A stretch of 64,000 nt of DNA from assembly GCF_000974485.1 (NCBI RefSeq), contig NZ_BBOM01000007.1:682001-746000 (forward strand), given 5' to 3'. This DNA is from Streptomyces sp. NBRC 109706 (lineage in GTDB: Bacteria; Actinomycetota; Actinomycetes; Streptomycetales; Streptomycetaceae). The notes below the pieces were generated by a model. The model was not told where the DNA came from and did not search any database. It worked only from the letters and a program-made list of their open reading frames with translations. Below, in pieces: positions 54,658-63,158 of the stretch. Position 1 is the first letter of the stretch, and each line of letters starts with the position of its first letter. A program made the translations under genes and the position numbers.

Positions 54658-55635
54658 TCATTCGGGGGTCGACAGCTCCTCGACGAGGAGGTCGGCCGCG
54701 CCGTAGGGGTCGAGTTCGCCGGACTGGACGCGGGCGGCCAGGGCCGCGAGATGGTGGTCGCCGCGGATGGCGTCCATGCGGGCCCTGAGGGCGGTCAGCG
54801 CGATGGTCTCGATCTCGCGGGCGGCCCGGCGACGGCGGCGTTCGACGATCGCGCCGTGCTCGTGCTGCCAGGCGGCGTGCTTCTCCAACGCGGCCACCAG
54901 CTCGTCCACCCCCTCGCCGCGCGCAGCGACCGTGCGCAGGATGGCGGGCCGCCAGTCGCCGGGGGCGCGCGGGGCGCCCAGGCCGAGCATGTGCTGCAGC
55001 TCGCGGACTGTGGTGCCGGCGCCGTCCCGGTCGGCCTTGTTGACGACGAAGACATCGCCGACCTCCAGGATGCCGGCCTTGGCGGCCTGCACCCCGTCCC
55101 CCATCCCGGGGGCCAACAGCACCACCGTGGTGTCCGCCTGGGCGGCGATATCGACCTCGGACTGGCCGACGCCGACCGTCTCGATCAGGATGACGTCGCA
55201 GCCGGCGGCGTCCAGCACCCTGACCGCCTGGGGGGCCGCCCAGGCCAGCCCGCCCAGCTGGCCCCTGGTGGCCATGGACCGGACATAGACGCCGGGGTCC
55301 AGCGCGTGCTCGTTCATCCGGACCCGGTCGCCCAGCAGGGCGCCGCCGGAGAACGGCGACGAGGGGTCGACGGCCAGCACCCCGACCCGCAGGCCGGCCC
55401 GGCGGTAGGCGGCGACCAGCGCCGAGGTGCAGGTGGACTTGCCCACGCCGGGCGATCCGGTCAGCCCGATCACCCGGGCCCGGCCGGCGTGCGGGGCCAA
55501 CTCGGCCATGATCTCCCGCAGTCGGGGCGAGGCGTTCTCCACCAGGGAGATCAGCCTGGCCACCGCCCTGGGCTCGCCGCGCCTGGCCGCCGCCAGCAGC
55601 GCCGGAACGTCCCCGGCCGGCCGCCCCTCAGCCAC
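54658..55635 (-). CDS. meaB: MeaB-type GTPase, chaperone of B12-dependent mutases
   Basis: The 325-residue G3E GTPase protects and reloads acyl-CoA mutases with adenosylcobalamin. Walker A is GSPGVGKST, switch regions DPSSPFSGGALLGDRVRM and ETVGVGQSEVDIA, and base recognition NKAD. The N-terminal helical extension and C-terminal dimer arm match MeaB/ArgK. GTG 55635 overlaps the thiolase stop by 8 nt, so both are expressed together. The natural client may be methylmalonyl-CoA mutase or the icmA product 10 kb away. Older databases call it an ArgK transport kinase, which is not supported. Confidence 0.93.
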   Translation of the reverse strand: MAEGRPAGDVPALLAAARRGEPRAVARLISLVENASPRLREIMAELAPHAGRARVIGLTGSPGVGKSTCTSALVAAYRRAGLRVGVLAVDPSSPFSGGALLGDRVRMNEHALDPGVYVRSMATRGQLGGLAWAAPQAVRVLDAAGCDVILIETVGVGQSEVDIAAQADTTVVLLAPGMGDGVQAAKAGILEVGDVFVVNKADRDGAGTTVRELQHMLGLGAPRAPGDWRPAILRTVAARGEGVDELVAALEKHAAWQHEHGAIVERRRRRAAREIETIALTALRARMDAIRGDHHLAALAARVQSGELDPYGAADLLVEELSTPE

Positions 55636-56839
55636 GCGGCGCGCTCAGCAGCAGGGCGTCGCCCTGGCCGCCCCCGCCGCAGAGCGCGGCGGCCCCGGTG
55701 CCGCCGCCCCGGCGGCGCAGCTCGTGCGCGAGATGCAGCGCCAGCCGGGCCCCCGACATGCCGATGGGGTGGCCGAGCGCGATGGCGCCACCATTTGGGT
55801 TCACTCGTTCGTGGGAAACGCCAAGGTCCTTCATTGACTGCACGACGACGGCGGCGAACGCCTCGTTGATCTCGATCACATCAAGATCGTCGACCGTCAG
55901 TCCCGCCTTCCCCAACGCGTGCTGGATGGCGCGGGACGGCTGCGACTGGAGGGAGTTGTCCGGGCCGGCGACATTGCCGTGGGCGCCAATCTCGACCAGC
56001 CAGTCGAGGCCGAGCGCCTCGGCGCGGGAGCGCTCCATGACCACCACGGCGGCCGCGCCGTCCGAGATCTGCGAGGACGAGCCCGCCGTGATGGTGCCCT
56101 CGCCGGCGCCGCCGAAGGCGGGCCGCAGCCGGGCCAGGGTCTCCTCCGTGGTGTCGGGACGGATGCCCTCGTCCGCCTCGACGACCAGCGGGTCGCCCTT
56201 GCGGGTGGGGAGCGTCACCGGGGTGATCTCCGCGTCGAAGACGCCGTTCTTCCGCGCCTCGGCCGCCCGCTGGTGGGAGGCGGCGGCGACCGCGTCCTGT
56301 TCGGCCCTGGTGATGCCAAGCCGCGTGTTGTGCTTCTCCGTGGACTCGCCCATGGCGATGCCCTCGAACGGGTCGGTCAGCCCGTCGTGCGCCATCGCGT
56401 CCAGCATCTGCACCGCGCCGTACTTGACGCCGCGCCGGCCGCTGGGCAGCAGATGGGGCGCGTTGCTCATGGACTCCTGGCCGCCGGCCACCACCACGTC
56501 GAACTCGCCTGCCCTGATCAGCTGGTCGGCCAGGGCGATGGCGTCGAGCCCGGAGAGACAGACCTTGTTGATCGTGAGCGCCGGCACCGTCATCGGGATG
56601 CCGGCGCCGACGGCGGCCTGGCGGGCGGGGATCTGGCCGGCGCCGGCGGTGAGCACCTGGCCCATGATCACGTACTGCGCCTGCTCGCCGGTGATCCCGG
56701 CCCGCTCCAGCGCGGCCCTGATCGCCAGCGCGCCCAGCTCGGCGCCGGTCAGCGGGGCCAGCGAGCCGAGCAGCCGGCCCATCGGGGTGCGCGCCCCCGC
56801 GACGATCACCGAACGGCGTGCTGGGGAAACCGTCATCAT
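55628..56839 (-). CDS. Acetyl-CoA C-acyltransferase (thiolase)
   Basis: The 403-residue thiolase condenses or cleaves acyl-CoA. The nucleophile Cys is in INKVCLSGLDAI, and the His is in GGAIALGHPIGMSGAR. The second Cys is in AAALCGGGGQGDALLL. The motif set is that of acetoacetyl-CoA thiolase. GAGGAG lies 7 nt before ATG 56839 (MMTVS; the second Met is also possible). With meaB and the nearby epimerase it suggests propionyl- or butyryl-CoA metabolism. A GTnAACnnnnGTTnAC palindrome lies upstream. Confidence 0.93.
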   Translation of the reverse strand: MMTVSPARRSVIVAGARTPMGRLLGSLAPLTGAELGALAIRAALERAGITGEQAQYVIMGQVLTAGAGQIPARQAAVGAGIPMTVPALTINKVCLSGLDAIALADQLIRAGEFDVVVAGGQESMSNAPHLLPSGRRGVKYGAVQMLDAMAHDGLTDPFEGIAMGESTEKHNTRLGITRAEQDAVAAASHQRAAEARKNGVFDAEITPVTLPTRKGDPLVVEADEGIRPDTTEETLARLRPAFGGAGEGTITAGSSSQISDGAAAVVVMERSRAEALGLDWLVEIGAHGNVAGPDNSLQSQPSRAIQHALGKAGLTVDDLDVIEINEAFAAVVVQSMKDLGVSHERVNPNGGAIALGHPIGMSGARLALHLAHELRRRGGGTGAAALCGGGGQGDALLLSAPRG

Positions 56840-56900
56840 GCACTCCTCGCGAGGGGAACGACCGGCGCCGGGTCGGAACAGCGGCCGGGCGACCAGGCTA

Positions 56901-56916
56901 GTAAACGACTGTTCAC
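56901..56916. promoter_or_regulatory. Palindromic operator upstream of the thiolase-meaB operon
   Basis: GTAAACGACTGTTCAC has the symmetric form GTnAACnnnnGTTnAC, resembling TetR-type operators. On the minus strand it lies between TTGATG (56921-56916) and TAGCCT (56900-56895), 62 nt before the thiolase start. The 15-nt gap between these boxes is shorter than usual. Confidence 0.45.
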
Positions 56917-57011
56917 ATCAATCTACCCAGGCCCCGTCGACCGGTCATCGGTGCGTACCTGTGACCGTGCGCACGTTGCGCTCGCACCCCCAATGCCGGT
57001 GGACTTGGGGC

Positions 57012-57512
57012 ATGTTGACGCGCATCGATCACATCGGGATCGCCTGCTTCGATCTCGACGCCACCGTCGAGTTCTACCGGGCCACCTACGGCTTCGAAGT
57101 ACACCACTCCGAGGTCAACGAGGAGCAGGGCGTCCGCGAGGCCATGATCCGGATCAACGGCACCGACGACGGCGGCGCCTCCTGGCTCCAGCTGCTCCAG
57201 CCGATCAGGGAGGACTCCCCCGTCGGCAAGTGGATGGCGAAGAACGGCGAGGGTGTGCACCACATCGCGTTCGGCACGGCCGACGTGGACGGCGACTCCG
57301 AGGCCATCAGGGACAAGGGCGTGCGGGTCCTCTACGAACAGCCCAGGCGCGGCTCGATGGACTCCCGCATCACGTTCCTGCACCCGAAGGACTGCCATGG
57401 CGTGCTCACCGAGTTGGTGACCGCGGCCGGTACCGACGGAAACCCCGGAAACCCCGACACCGTGGGAACCGTGGGAACCGTGGGAAGCACAGAGGACCCG
57501 GACGCCCACTGA
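57012..57512 (+). CDS. mce: Methylmalonyl-CoA epimerase
   Basis: The 166-residue glyoxalase-fold enzyme interconverts the R and S forms of methylmalonyl-CoA. The metal ligands are in RIDHIGIA (His), VHHIAFG (His) and VLTELV (Glu). The last 28 residues are extra: a Gly/Asn/Val-rich tail encoded by short tandem repeats (GTGGGAACC repeated, giving VGTVGTVGS). ATG 57012 is preceded by GGGG. It is divergent from thiolase-meaB, completing a small methylmalonyl/acyl-CoA group. Confidence 0.92.
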   Translation: MLTRIDHIGIACFDLDATVEFYRATYGFEVHHSEVNEEQGVREAMIRINGTDDGGASWLQLLQPIREDSPVGKWMAKNGEGVHHIAFGTADVDGDSEAIRDKGVRVLYEQPRRGSMDSRITFLHPKDCHGVLTELVTAAGTDGNPGNPDTVGTVGTVGSTEDPDAH

Positions 57513-57537
57513 CGCCAGCCGCCCCGGCCGGTAGAGT
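57509..57537 (+). promoter_or_regulatory. Promoter of scy
   Basis: CTGACG (57509-57514), a 17-nt spacer and TAGAGT (57532-57537) resemble the principal-sigma consensus TTGACn-N17-TAGRRT. The -35 overlaps the epimerase stop codon. The leader to GTG 57641 is about 95 nt. Confidence 0.6.
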
Positions 57538-57640
57538 GGCCCAGCCGGGGCTTTGGGGGCTTTTCCTCGTCCCGTGTTCGGCCGATGAGCCGACGACCGG
57601 ATCAGCTTGACCACGACCAGGGGACAGATGGGACCGCAGG

Positions 57641-60600
57641 GTGCGGGGCTACGACGCCTACCAGGCTGACGACCACCTCTCGCGATTCGAAGCCGAGATG
57701 GAGCGGCTGAAGAAGGAGCGGGACAAGGCGGTCGACCACGCCGACGACCTCGGCTACCAGGTCGAGGTGCTGCGCGCCAAACTGCACGAGGTTCGCAGGA
57801 TGCTCGCCGTGCGCCCGGTCTACGGCGATCCGTCCTCGCATGCCGAGCAGTTGCTGCGCTCCGCCCAGCACCAGGCCGACCAACTCCGCGCCGACGCCGA
57901 GCGCGAGCTGCGCGAGGCGCGCGCCCGGAGCCAGCGCGTGCTCCAGGAACAGTCGGAGCAGCGGTCCCGGATGGAGGCCGAGCTGCACGCCGAGGCCGTC
58001 GGCCGCCGGCAGCGGCTGGACGAGGAGCTGGCGCAGCGGCGTTCCACCGTCGAGGCCCATGTCAACGAGAACGTCGCCTGGGCCGAGCAGCTGCGGGCGC
58101 GCAGCGAGTCCCAGGCCAGGCGCCTGATCGAGGAGACCAGGGCCGAGGCCGAGCGCACCGTCAGCCAGGCCAGGGCCGAGGCGGCCCGGCTCACCGACGA
58201 GGCGCGGCAGCGGCTGGCGATCGACGCCGAGGCCGCCAGGGCCGAGGCCGAGGAGCTGCTGCGCCGGGCCCGCACCGACGCCGAGCGGATGCTGTCCGCC
58301 GCCTCCAGCCAGGCCGAGGAGGCCACCGAGCACGCCGAGCGGCTGCGCAGCACCACCGCCCAGGAGACGGAGAGCGGTCGACGGGAGGCCGCCGCGCTGG
58401 TCCGCAAGGCGGAGGAGCGGGCCGGCGAGGCGGAGAGCGCGCTGCGGTCGGCCCGCGAGGAGGCCGAACGGCTGCGCCGGGAGGCCGAGGAGGAGGCCGA
58501 ACGGCGCCGTTCCGACGCCGAGTCGGAGTACGAGCAGCGCACCGCGACCGCCAAGGCCGAGGTCGCGCGGATGGTCAGCGAGGCCACCGCCGACGCCGAG
58601 CGCCGCAGGACCGAGGCGCAGAACGCGCTGGACGAGGCCAGGGCGCGGGCCGAGCAGATCGCCGCCGAGGCCGGCGAGGAGGCCAGGTCCCGCTCGGCCG
58701 AGGAGTACGCGGCGCAGCTCGCCGAGGCCGCGCGCACCGCCGAGGAGGTGCTCAACAAGGCGTCGGCCGAGGCGAAGTCGACCACCAGGGCCGCCACCGA
58801 GGAGGCCGAACGGCTCCGCGCCGAGGCCGAGGCGGAGGCCGACCGGCTGCGCGCCGAGGCGCACGAGACGGCCGAACAACTGCGGGGCGCCGCCCAGGAC
58901 GACACCGAGGAGTACCGCGCCAAGACCGTCGAACTGCAGGAGGAGGCACGCCGACTGCGCGGCGAGGCCGAGCAACTGCGCGCCGAGGCGGTCGAGGAGG
59001 GCGAGCGGATCAGGACGGAGGCCCGCCGGGAGACCGTCTCGCAGATCGAGCAGGCCGCCGCCTCCGCCGAGGAGCTGCTGGCGCAGGCCAAGTCCGACGC
59101 CGAGGAGACCCGTTCGGCGGCCACGGCGGAGAGCGAACGCGTCCGCACCGAGGCCATCGAGCGCGCCACCACCCTGCGCAACCAGGCCGAGCAGGCGCTG
59201 AAGCGGGCGGCCGGCGAGGCCGAGCGACTGCGCGCGGAGGCCGCCGAGCACGCCGAGCGGGTCCTGGGCGAGGCCAAGGAGGCCGCGGCCCGGCTGCGCG
59301 AGGAGGCCAAGGAGGCGGGCCGCGCCGAACGCGAGGCCGCCAGCGCCGAGTTGACGCGGCTGCGCGAGGAGGCCGGCCAGCGTCTGACGGCGGCCGAGGC
59401 CGAGCTGACGCAGGCCAGGGCCGAGGCGGAACGGCTGCGCGCCGAGGCGCACGAGGCCGCCGAGCAGGTGCGCGCCGAGGCCGCCGAGCGGATCAGGACG
59501 CTCACCGAGCAGTCCGAGCAGTCCGCCGACACGCTGCGCCAGGAGGCCGCCGCCGACGCGGCGCGGGCGCGCGCCGAGGCCGAGGAGCTGGCCGTCCGGC
59601 TGCGCGGCGAGGCGCTGACCGAGGCCGACCGGCTGCGCGAGGAGGCCGCCTCGGCGGCCGACCGGGTGCGCGCCGACGCCGCCTCGGCGGCCGAGCGCAC
59701 CGCCGGCGAGGCCGCCGAGGCGTTGGGCGCCGCGCAGGAGGAGGCGGCGCGGCTGCGCGCCAAGGGCGACAGCTTCCTGGCCGAGGCCAGGGACGAGGCG
59801 CACCGGGAGCGGGCCCAGGCGCACGAGCAGAGCGAGGAGTTGCTGGCCTCGGCGCGGACCCGGCTCGACGAGGCGGAGCGCCGCGCGGAGACGCTGGTCT
59901 CGGCCGCCGAGCACAAGGCCCAGCAGGTGCGGGACTCGGTCGCCGGGCTGCGCGAGGAGGCCGAGGCGGAGATCGCCACGCACCGCGAGGAGGCCGAGCG
60001 GGCCGCCGCGCGGGTGCTGCGGGAGTCGGCGGAGGAGAAGGAGGCCGCCGCCGCGCTGGCCGAGCGGACCGTCCGGGAGGCCATCGAGGAGGCCGAGTCC
60101 ACCAGGAGCGGGGCCGCCGCCGAGGCCGAGCGGGTCAGGGCCGAGATCGAGGCGCTGCGGGAGCGCGCGCTGGCCGACGCCGCGCGCCGGCGCACCGAGG
60201 CGGCCGCGCAGGCCGACGCGTTGGTGGCGAAGGCCAGGGACGAGGCGCGGAAGGTCACGGCCCAGGCCGAGGAGCACGCGGACGGCATGGTGGCCGCCGC
60301 GCGCGGGGAGTCGGCGCGGCTGTTGGAGTCGGCCAAGGTCTCGGGCAGCGAGTTGGTGGAGCGGTCGAGGAAGGACGCCAACACCCTGCTGGACGAGGCC
60401 CGTCGGGACGCCGCCGCGATCCGGGAGCGCGCCGAGGAGCTGCGCCGGCGGATCGAGGGCGAGGTGGAGGAACTGCACGACCGGGCGCGGCGGGAGTCCG
60501 CCGAGCAGGCCAGGGCGGCGGGCGAGCGCGTCGACAAGCTGATGCGGGCGGCCGAGGAGCAGCGCGTGGAGGCCCGTGAGGCCGCCGAGAAGTTGTTGGC

Positions 60601-60967
60601 CGAGGCCAACTCCGAGGCGAGCAAGATCCGGGTCGCCGCGGTGCGGAAGGCGGAGACGCTGCTCAAGGAGACGGAGTTGCAGCGCACGGCGACGCTGGCC
60701 GAGGCGCGGGAGGCGCGGGTACAGGCCGAGCGGGAGGCCAAGCGCACCGTGGAGGAGGGCCAGCGGGAGTTGGACCAACTGTCGCGCAGGCGGGAGGACA
60801 TCAACGCCGAGATCTCGCGTGTGCAGGACGTGTTGGAGGCCCTGGAGTCGTTCGAGGCGCCCAAACCCGCGGGGGCGGGGAAGCCGCCGAAGGGCCAGCC
60901 GGGCTCCGTCACCGCGGGCGCCGGCGCCGGCTCAACTCGCACCGGCGGCAAACGCTCTGGCGGCTAG
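57641..60967 (+). CDS. scy: Scy-like polarity scaffold, long coiled coil
   Basis: The 1108-residue protein is almost entirely coiled coil. A short N-terminal globular start (RGYDAYQADDHLSRFEAEME) is followed by more than 1000 residues of Ala/Glu/Arg-rich heptads and longer periods (recurring EAERLRAEA, EEARRLRGEA and AAEQLR units). A Gly/Pro-rich C-terminal tail (about 1070-1108) is not helical. This matches Scy, the tip-organising-centre scaffold that recruits DivIVA and FilP in Streptomyces. The S. coelicolor protein as I recall it is longer (about 1320 residues), so this is a shorter allele. GTG 57641 is the only start giving the conserved first residues. A long opposite-strand open frame is a composition artefact. 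Confidence 0.9.
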   Translation: MRGYDAYQADDHLSRFEAEMERLKKERDKAVDHADDLGYQVEVLRAKLHEVRRMLAVRPVYGDPSSHAEQLLRSAQHQADQLRADAERELREARARSQRVLQEQSEQRSRMEAELHAEAVGRRQRLDEELAQRRSTVEAHVNENVAWAEQLRARSESQARRLIEETRAEAERTVSQARAEAARLTDEARQRLAIDAEAARAEAEELLRRARTDAERMLSAASSQAEEATEHAERLRSTTAQETESGRREAAALVRKAEERAGEAESALRSAREEAERLRREAEEEAERRRSDAESEYEQRTATAKAEVARMVSEATADAERRRTEAQNALDEARARAEQIAAEAGEEARSRSAEEYAAQLAEAARTAEEVLNKASAEAKSTTRAATEEAERLRAEAEAEADRLRAEAHETAEQLRGAAQDDTEEYRAKTVELQEEARRLRGEAEQLRAEAVEEGERIRTEARRETVSQIEQAAASAEELLAQAKSDAEETRSAATAESERVRTEAIERATTLRNQAEQALKRAAGEAERLRAEAAEHAERVLGEAKEAAARLREEAKEAGRAEREAASAELTRLREEAGQRLTAAEAELTQARAEAERLRAEAHEAAEQVRAEAAERIRTLTEQSEQSADTLRQEAAADAARARAEAEELAVRLRGEALTEADRLREEAASAADRVRADAASAAERTAGEAAEALGAAQEEAARLRAKGDSFLAEARDEAHRERAQAHEQSEELLASARTRLDEAERRAETLVSAAEHKAQQVRDSVAGLREEAEAEIATHREEAERAAARVLRESAEEKEAAAALAERTVREAIEEAESTRSGAAAEAERVRAEIEALRERALADAARRRTEAAAQADALVAKARDEARKVTAQAEEHADGMVAAARGESARLLESAKVSGSELVERSRKDANTLLDEARRDAAAIRERAEELRRRIEGEVEELHDRARRESAEQARAAGERVDKLMRAAEEQRVEAREAAEKLLAEANSEASKIRVAAVRKAETLLKETELQRTATLAEAREARVQAEREAKRTVEEGQRELDQLSRRREDINAEISRVQDVLEALESFEAPKPAGAGKPPKGQPGSVTAGAGAGSTRTGGKRSGG

Positions 60968-61097
60968 CCACACGTTTGAGCGGAAGCGGCGAACATTCTC
61001 CACAGAGTAATGAGATCCGCTCGAAGACACGCCGACTCGCCCCCTAGGATGAAGCCTCCGAGGGCATGGACCCCGTCCGAATCGAAGGCTGATTCAC

Positions 61098-61184
61098 ATG
61101 CTTAGGAGCCACACCTCGAAGCGCAGAACGCCAAGCCCCGATCCCCTACTCACTCACCCGTCTGAATCGACAGGAACCCCATGA
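61098..61184 (+). CDS. Possible 28-residue upstream ORF coupled to filP
   Basis: ATG 61098 opens a 28-codon frame (MLRSHTSKRRTPSPDPLL start) whose TGA overlaps the filP ATG as ATGA. GAAGG lies 9 nt upstream. The peptide is basic and Ser/Pro-rich with no known family. It may be a leader that couples or limits filP translation, or chance. Confidence 0.3.
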   Translation: MLRSHTSKRRTPSPDPLLTHPSESTGTP

Positions 61185-62128
61185 GCGACACTTCCTCTTC
61201 CCCATTCGGCTTCGAGCTAGTTCGGCGTGGCTACGACCGCGGGCAGGTGGACGACCGCATCTCCAAGCTCGTCGCGGATCGCGACGGTGCGCTGGCCCGG
61301 ATCACCTCCCTGGAGAAGCGGATCGAGGAGCTGCACCTCGAAACGCAGAACGCCCAGGCCCAGATCACCGATGCCGAGCCGTCCTACGCCGGTCTTGGTG
61401 CCCGCGTCGAGAAGATCCTGCGTCTCGCGGAAGAAGAGGCGAAGGACCTGCGTGAGGAAGCGCGCAGGTCCGCCGAGCAGCACCGGGAGCTGGCCGAGGG
61501 CGCGGCCCAGCAGGTGCGCAACGACGCCGAGGCGTACGCGGCCGAGCGCAAGGCGAAGGCCGAGGAGGACGGCGCCCGGATCGTCGAGAAGGCCCAGGGC
61601 GACGCCGCGTCCACCCGTGCCGACGCCGAGAAGGACGCGGCGGCCAAGCGCGAGCAGGCCGACGCCCTCTTCGAGGACACCCGGGCCAAGGCCGCGCAGG
61701 CGGCCGCGGACTTCGAGACCAACCTGGCCAAGCGCCGCGAGCAGTCCGAGCGGGATCTGGCGTCCCGCCAGGCCAAGGCGGAGAAGCGGCTGGCGGAGAT
61801 CGAGCACCGCGCCGAGCAGCTGCGTCTCGAAGCCGAGAAGCTGCGCACGGACGCCGAGCGTCGGGCCCGCCAGACGGTGGAGACGGCGCAGCGGCAGGCC
61901 GAGGACATCGTGGCCGACGCCAACGCCAAGGCCGACCGGATCCGCAGCGAGTCCGAGCGTGAGCTGGCCGCGCTGACCAACCGCAGGGACAGCATCAACG
62001 CCCAGCTGACCAACGTCCGCGAGATGCTGGCCACGCTGACCGGCGCCCAGGTGGCCGCGGCCACGCTGGACACCGACGACGGCGACGACGGTCTCAGCAA
62101 GGGCGTGCCCGCGCAGCAGTCCCACTGA
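61181..62128 (+). CDS. filP: FilP-like intermediate-filament-type coiled-coil protein
   Basis: The 315-residue protein has an N-terminal DivIVA-like motif (FGFELVRRGYDRGQVDDRI), continuous coiled coil (about 30-280) rich in Ala, Glu, Arg and Lys, and a short acidic tail. It forms filaments that stiffen the hyphal tip and interacts with Scy and DivIVA. Length fits S. coelicolor FilP (about 310). CAGGAA ends 4 nt before ATG 61181. It follows scy after 213 nt, with a TAGGAT box (61045-61050) as a possible own promoter. Older labels of 'cellulose-binding protein' refer to the same family. Confidence 0.92.
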   Translation: MSDTSSSPFGFELVRRGYDRGQVDDRISKLVADRDGALARITSLEKRIEELHLETQNAQAQITDAEPSYAGLGARVEKILRLAEEEAKDLREEARRSAEQHRELAEGAAQQVRNDAEAYAAERKAKAEEDGARIVEKAQGDAASTRADAEKDAAAKREQADALFEDTRAKAAQAAADFETNLAKRREQSERDLASRQAKAEKRLAEIEHRAEQLRLEAEKLRTDAERRARQTVETAQRQAEDIVADANAKADRIRSESERELAALTNRRDSINAQLTNVREMLATLTGAQVAAATLDTDDGDDGLSKGVPAQQSH

Positions 62129-62169
62129 ATCGTCCCTGGTCGCCGCGACCGGGTCACTCCAATGGGCCG

Positions 62170-62203
62170 GGGCCCGCCGCCTGAACAGGCGGCGGGCCCT
62201 TTC
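62170..62203 (+). terminator. Terminator after filP
   Basis: A 13-bp stem (62170-62182 with 62187-62199) has loop GAAC and is followed by TTTC, 41 nt past the filP stop. Confidence 0.85.
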
Positions 62204-62209
62204 GCGTCC

Positions 62210-62215
62210 TAGCGT
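62210..62215 (+). promoter_or_regulatory. -10 box TAGCGT of the ABC-2 transporter operon
   Basis: TAGCGT ends 7 nt before ATG 62223, right after the filP terminator. This fits a leaderless start. Confidence 0.45.
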
Positions 62216-62222
62216 CGGGAAC

Positions 62223-63155
62223 ATGATCGAGCTGGCGGGGTTGACCAAGCGGTACGGCCCGAGGACGGCGGTGCGCGACCTCAGCTGTGTGATCCGACCG
62301 GGCCAGGTCACCGGCTTCCTCGGCCCGAACGGCGCGGGCAAGTCCACCACCATGCGGATGATCCTCGGCCTGGACCGTCCGACCTCGGGCGAGGCCCGCG
62401 TGGAAGGCCGCCCCTACGCCCGGCTGACCGAGCCGCTGACGGTGATCGGCGCGCTGCTGGAGGCCAGGGCGGTCCATCCGGGCCGCACCGCCTACCACCA
62501 TCTGCAGTGTCTGGCGCAGAGCAACGGCATTCCGGCCCGCCGGATCGGCGCCGTGCTGGATCTGGTCGGTCTGGGCGAAGTGGCCACCAAGCGGCCCCGG
62601 GGATTCTCCCTGGGGATGGGCCAACGCCTCGGCATCGCCAGCGCTTTGTTGGGCGACCCACGCATTCTGATCTTCGACGAGCCGGTGAACGGTCTTGACC
62701 CCGAGGGCATTCACTGGGTCCGCAATCTCATGCGAAGACTGGCCGCCGACGGCCGCACGGTGTTTGTATCCAGCCATTTGATGAGCGAAATGGCCCTGAC
62801 CGCTGATCATTTGATCGTGATCGGCCAGGGCGAGCTGTTGGCGGACACCTCGATGGCACGGTTTATCGAGGAGAACGCCCGCTCCTTTACCCGGGTGCGG
62901 TCCCCCGAAACAGAGGGGCTGCGCGACCTGTTGGCCGAGGCGGGCCTGGACGCCACCGAGAGCACGGAAGGTACCGCCGGTGCTCTTGAGGTCTCCGGCG
63001 ACCACACCGCGACCATCGGCGAGCGCGCCGCCGAACGCCGTCTGGTACTGCACGAACTGTCCCATCACCGGGCGTCGTTGGAGGAAGCGTTCATGCGGCT
63101 GACCCGGGAGTCCGTCGAATACCAGGCCCGTGGCGCGGGCGGGACGGAGAGCTGA
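62223..63155 (+). CDS. ABC-2 type transporter ATP-binding protein
   Basis: The 310-residue ATPase has Walker A (GPNGAGKST), the signature FSLGMGQRLGIASAL and Walker B (ILIFDEPVNGLD), with a C-terminal segment of about 90 residues typical of DrrA/CcmA-like subunits. It pairs with the permease 3 nt downstream. The substrate may be an antibiotic, lipid or peptide; context gives no clue. Confidence 0.92.
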   Translation: MIELAGLTKRYGPRTAVRDLSCVIRPGQVTGFLGPNGAGKSTTMRMILGLDRPTSGEARVEGRPYARLTEPLTVIGALLEARAVHPGRTAYHHLQCLAQSNGIPARRIGAVLDLVGLGEVATKRPRGFSLGMGQRLGIASALLGDPRILIFDEPVNGLDPEGIHWVRNLMRRLAADGRTVFVSSHLMSEMALTADHLIVIGQGELLADTSMARFIEENARSFTRVRSPETEGLRDLLAEAGLDATESTEGTAGALEVSGDHTATIGERAAERRLVLHELSHHRASLEEAFMRLTRESVEYQARGAGGTES

Positions 63156-63158
63156 GCC

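Noticed and set aside
57602..60951. Two 1000+ residue minus-strand frames opposite scy
   Set aside because: Leu/Gly- or Ser/Ala-rich reverse readings of Ala/Glu/Arg codons; no start signal and no known domain.
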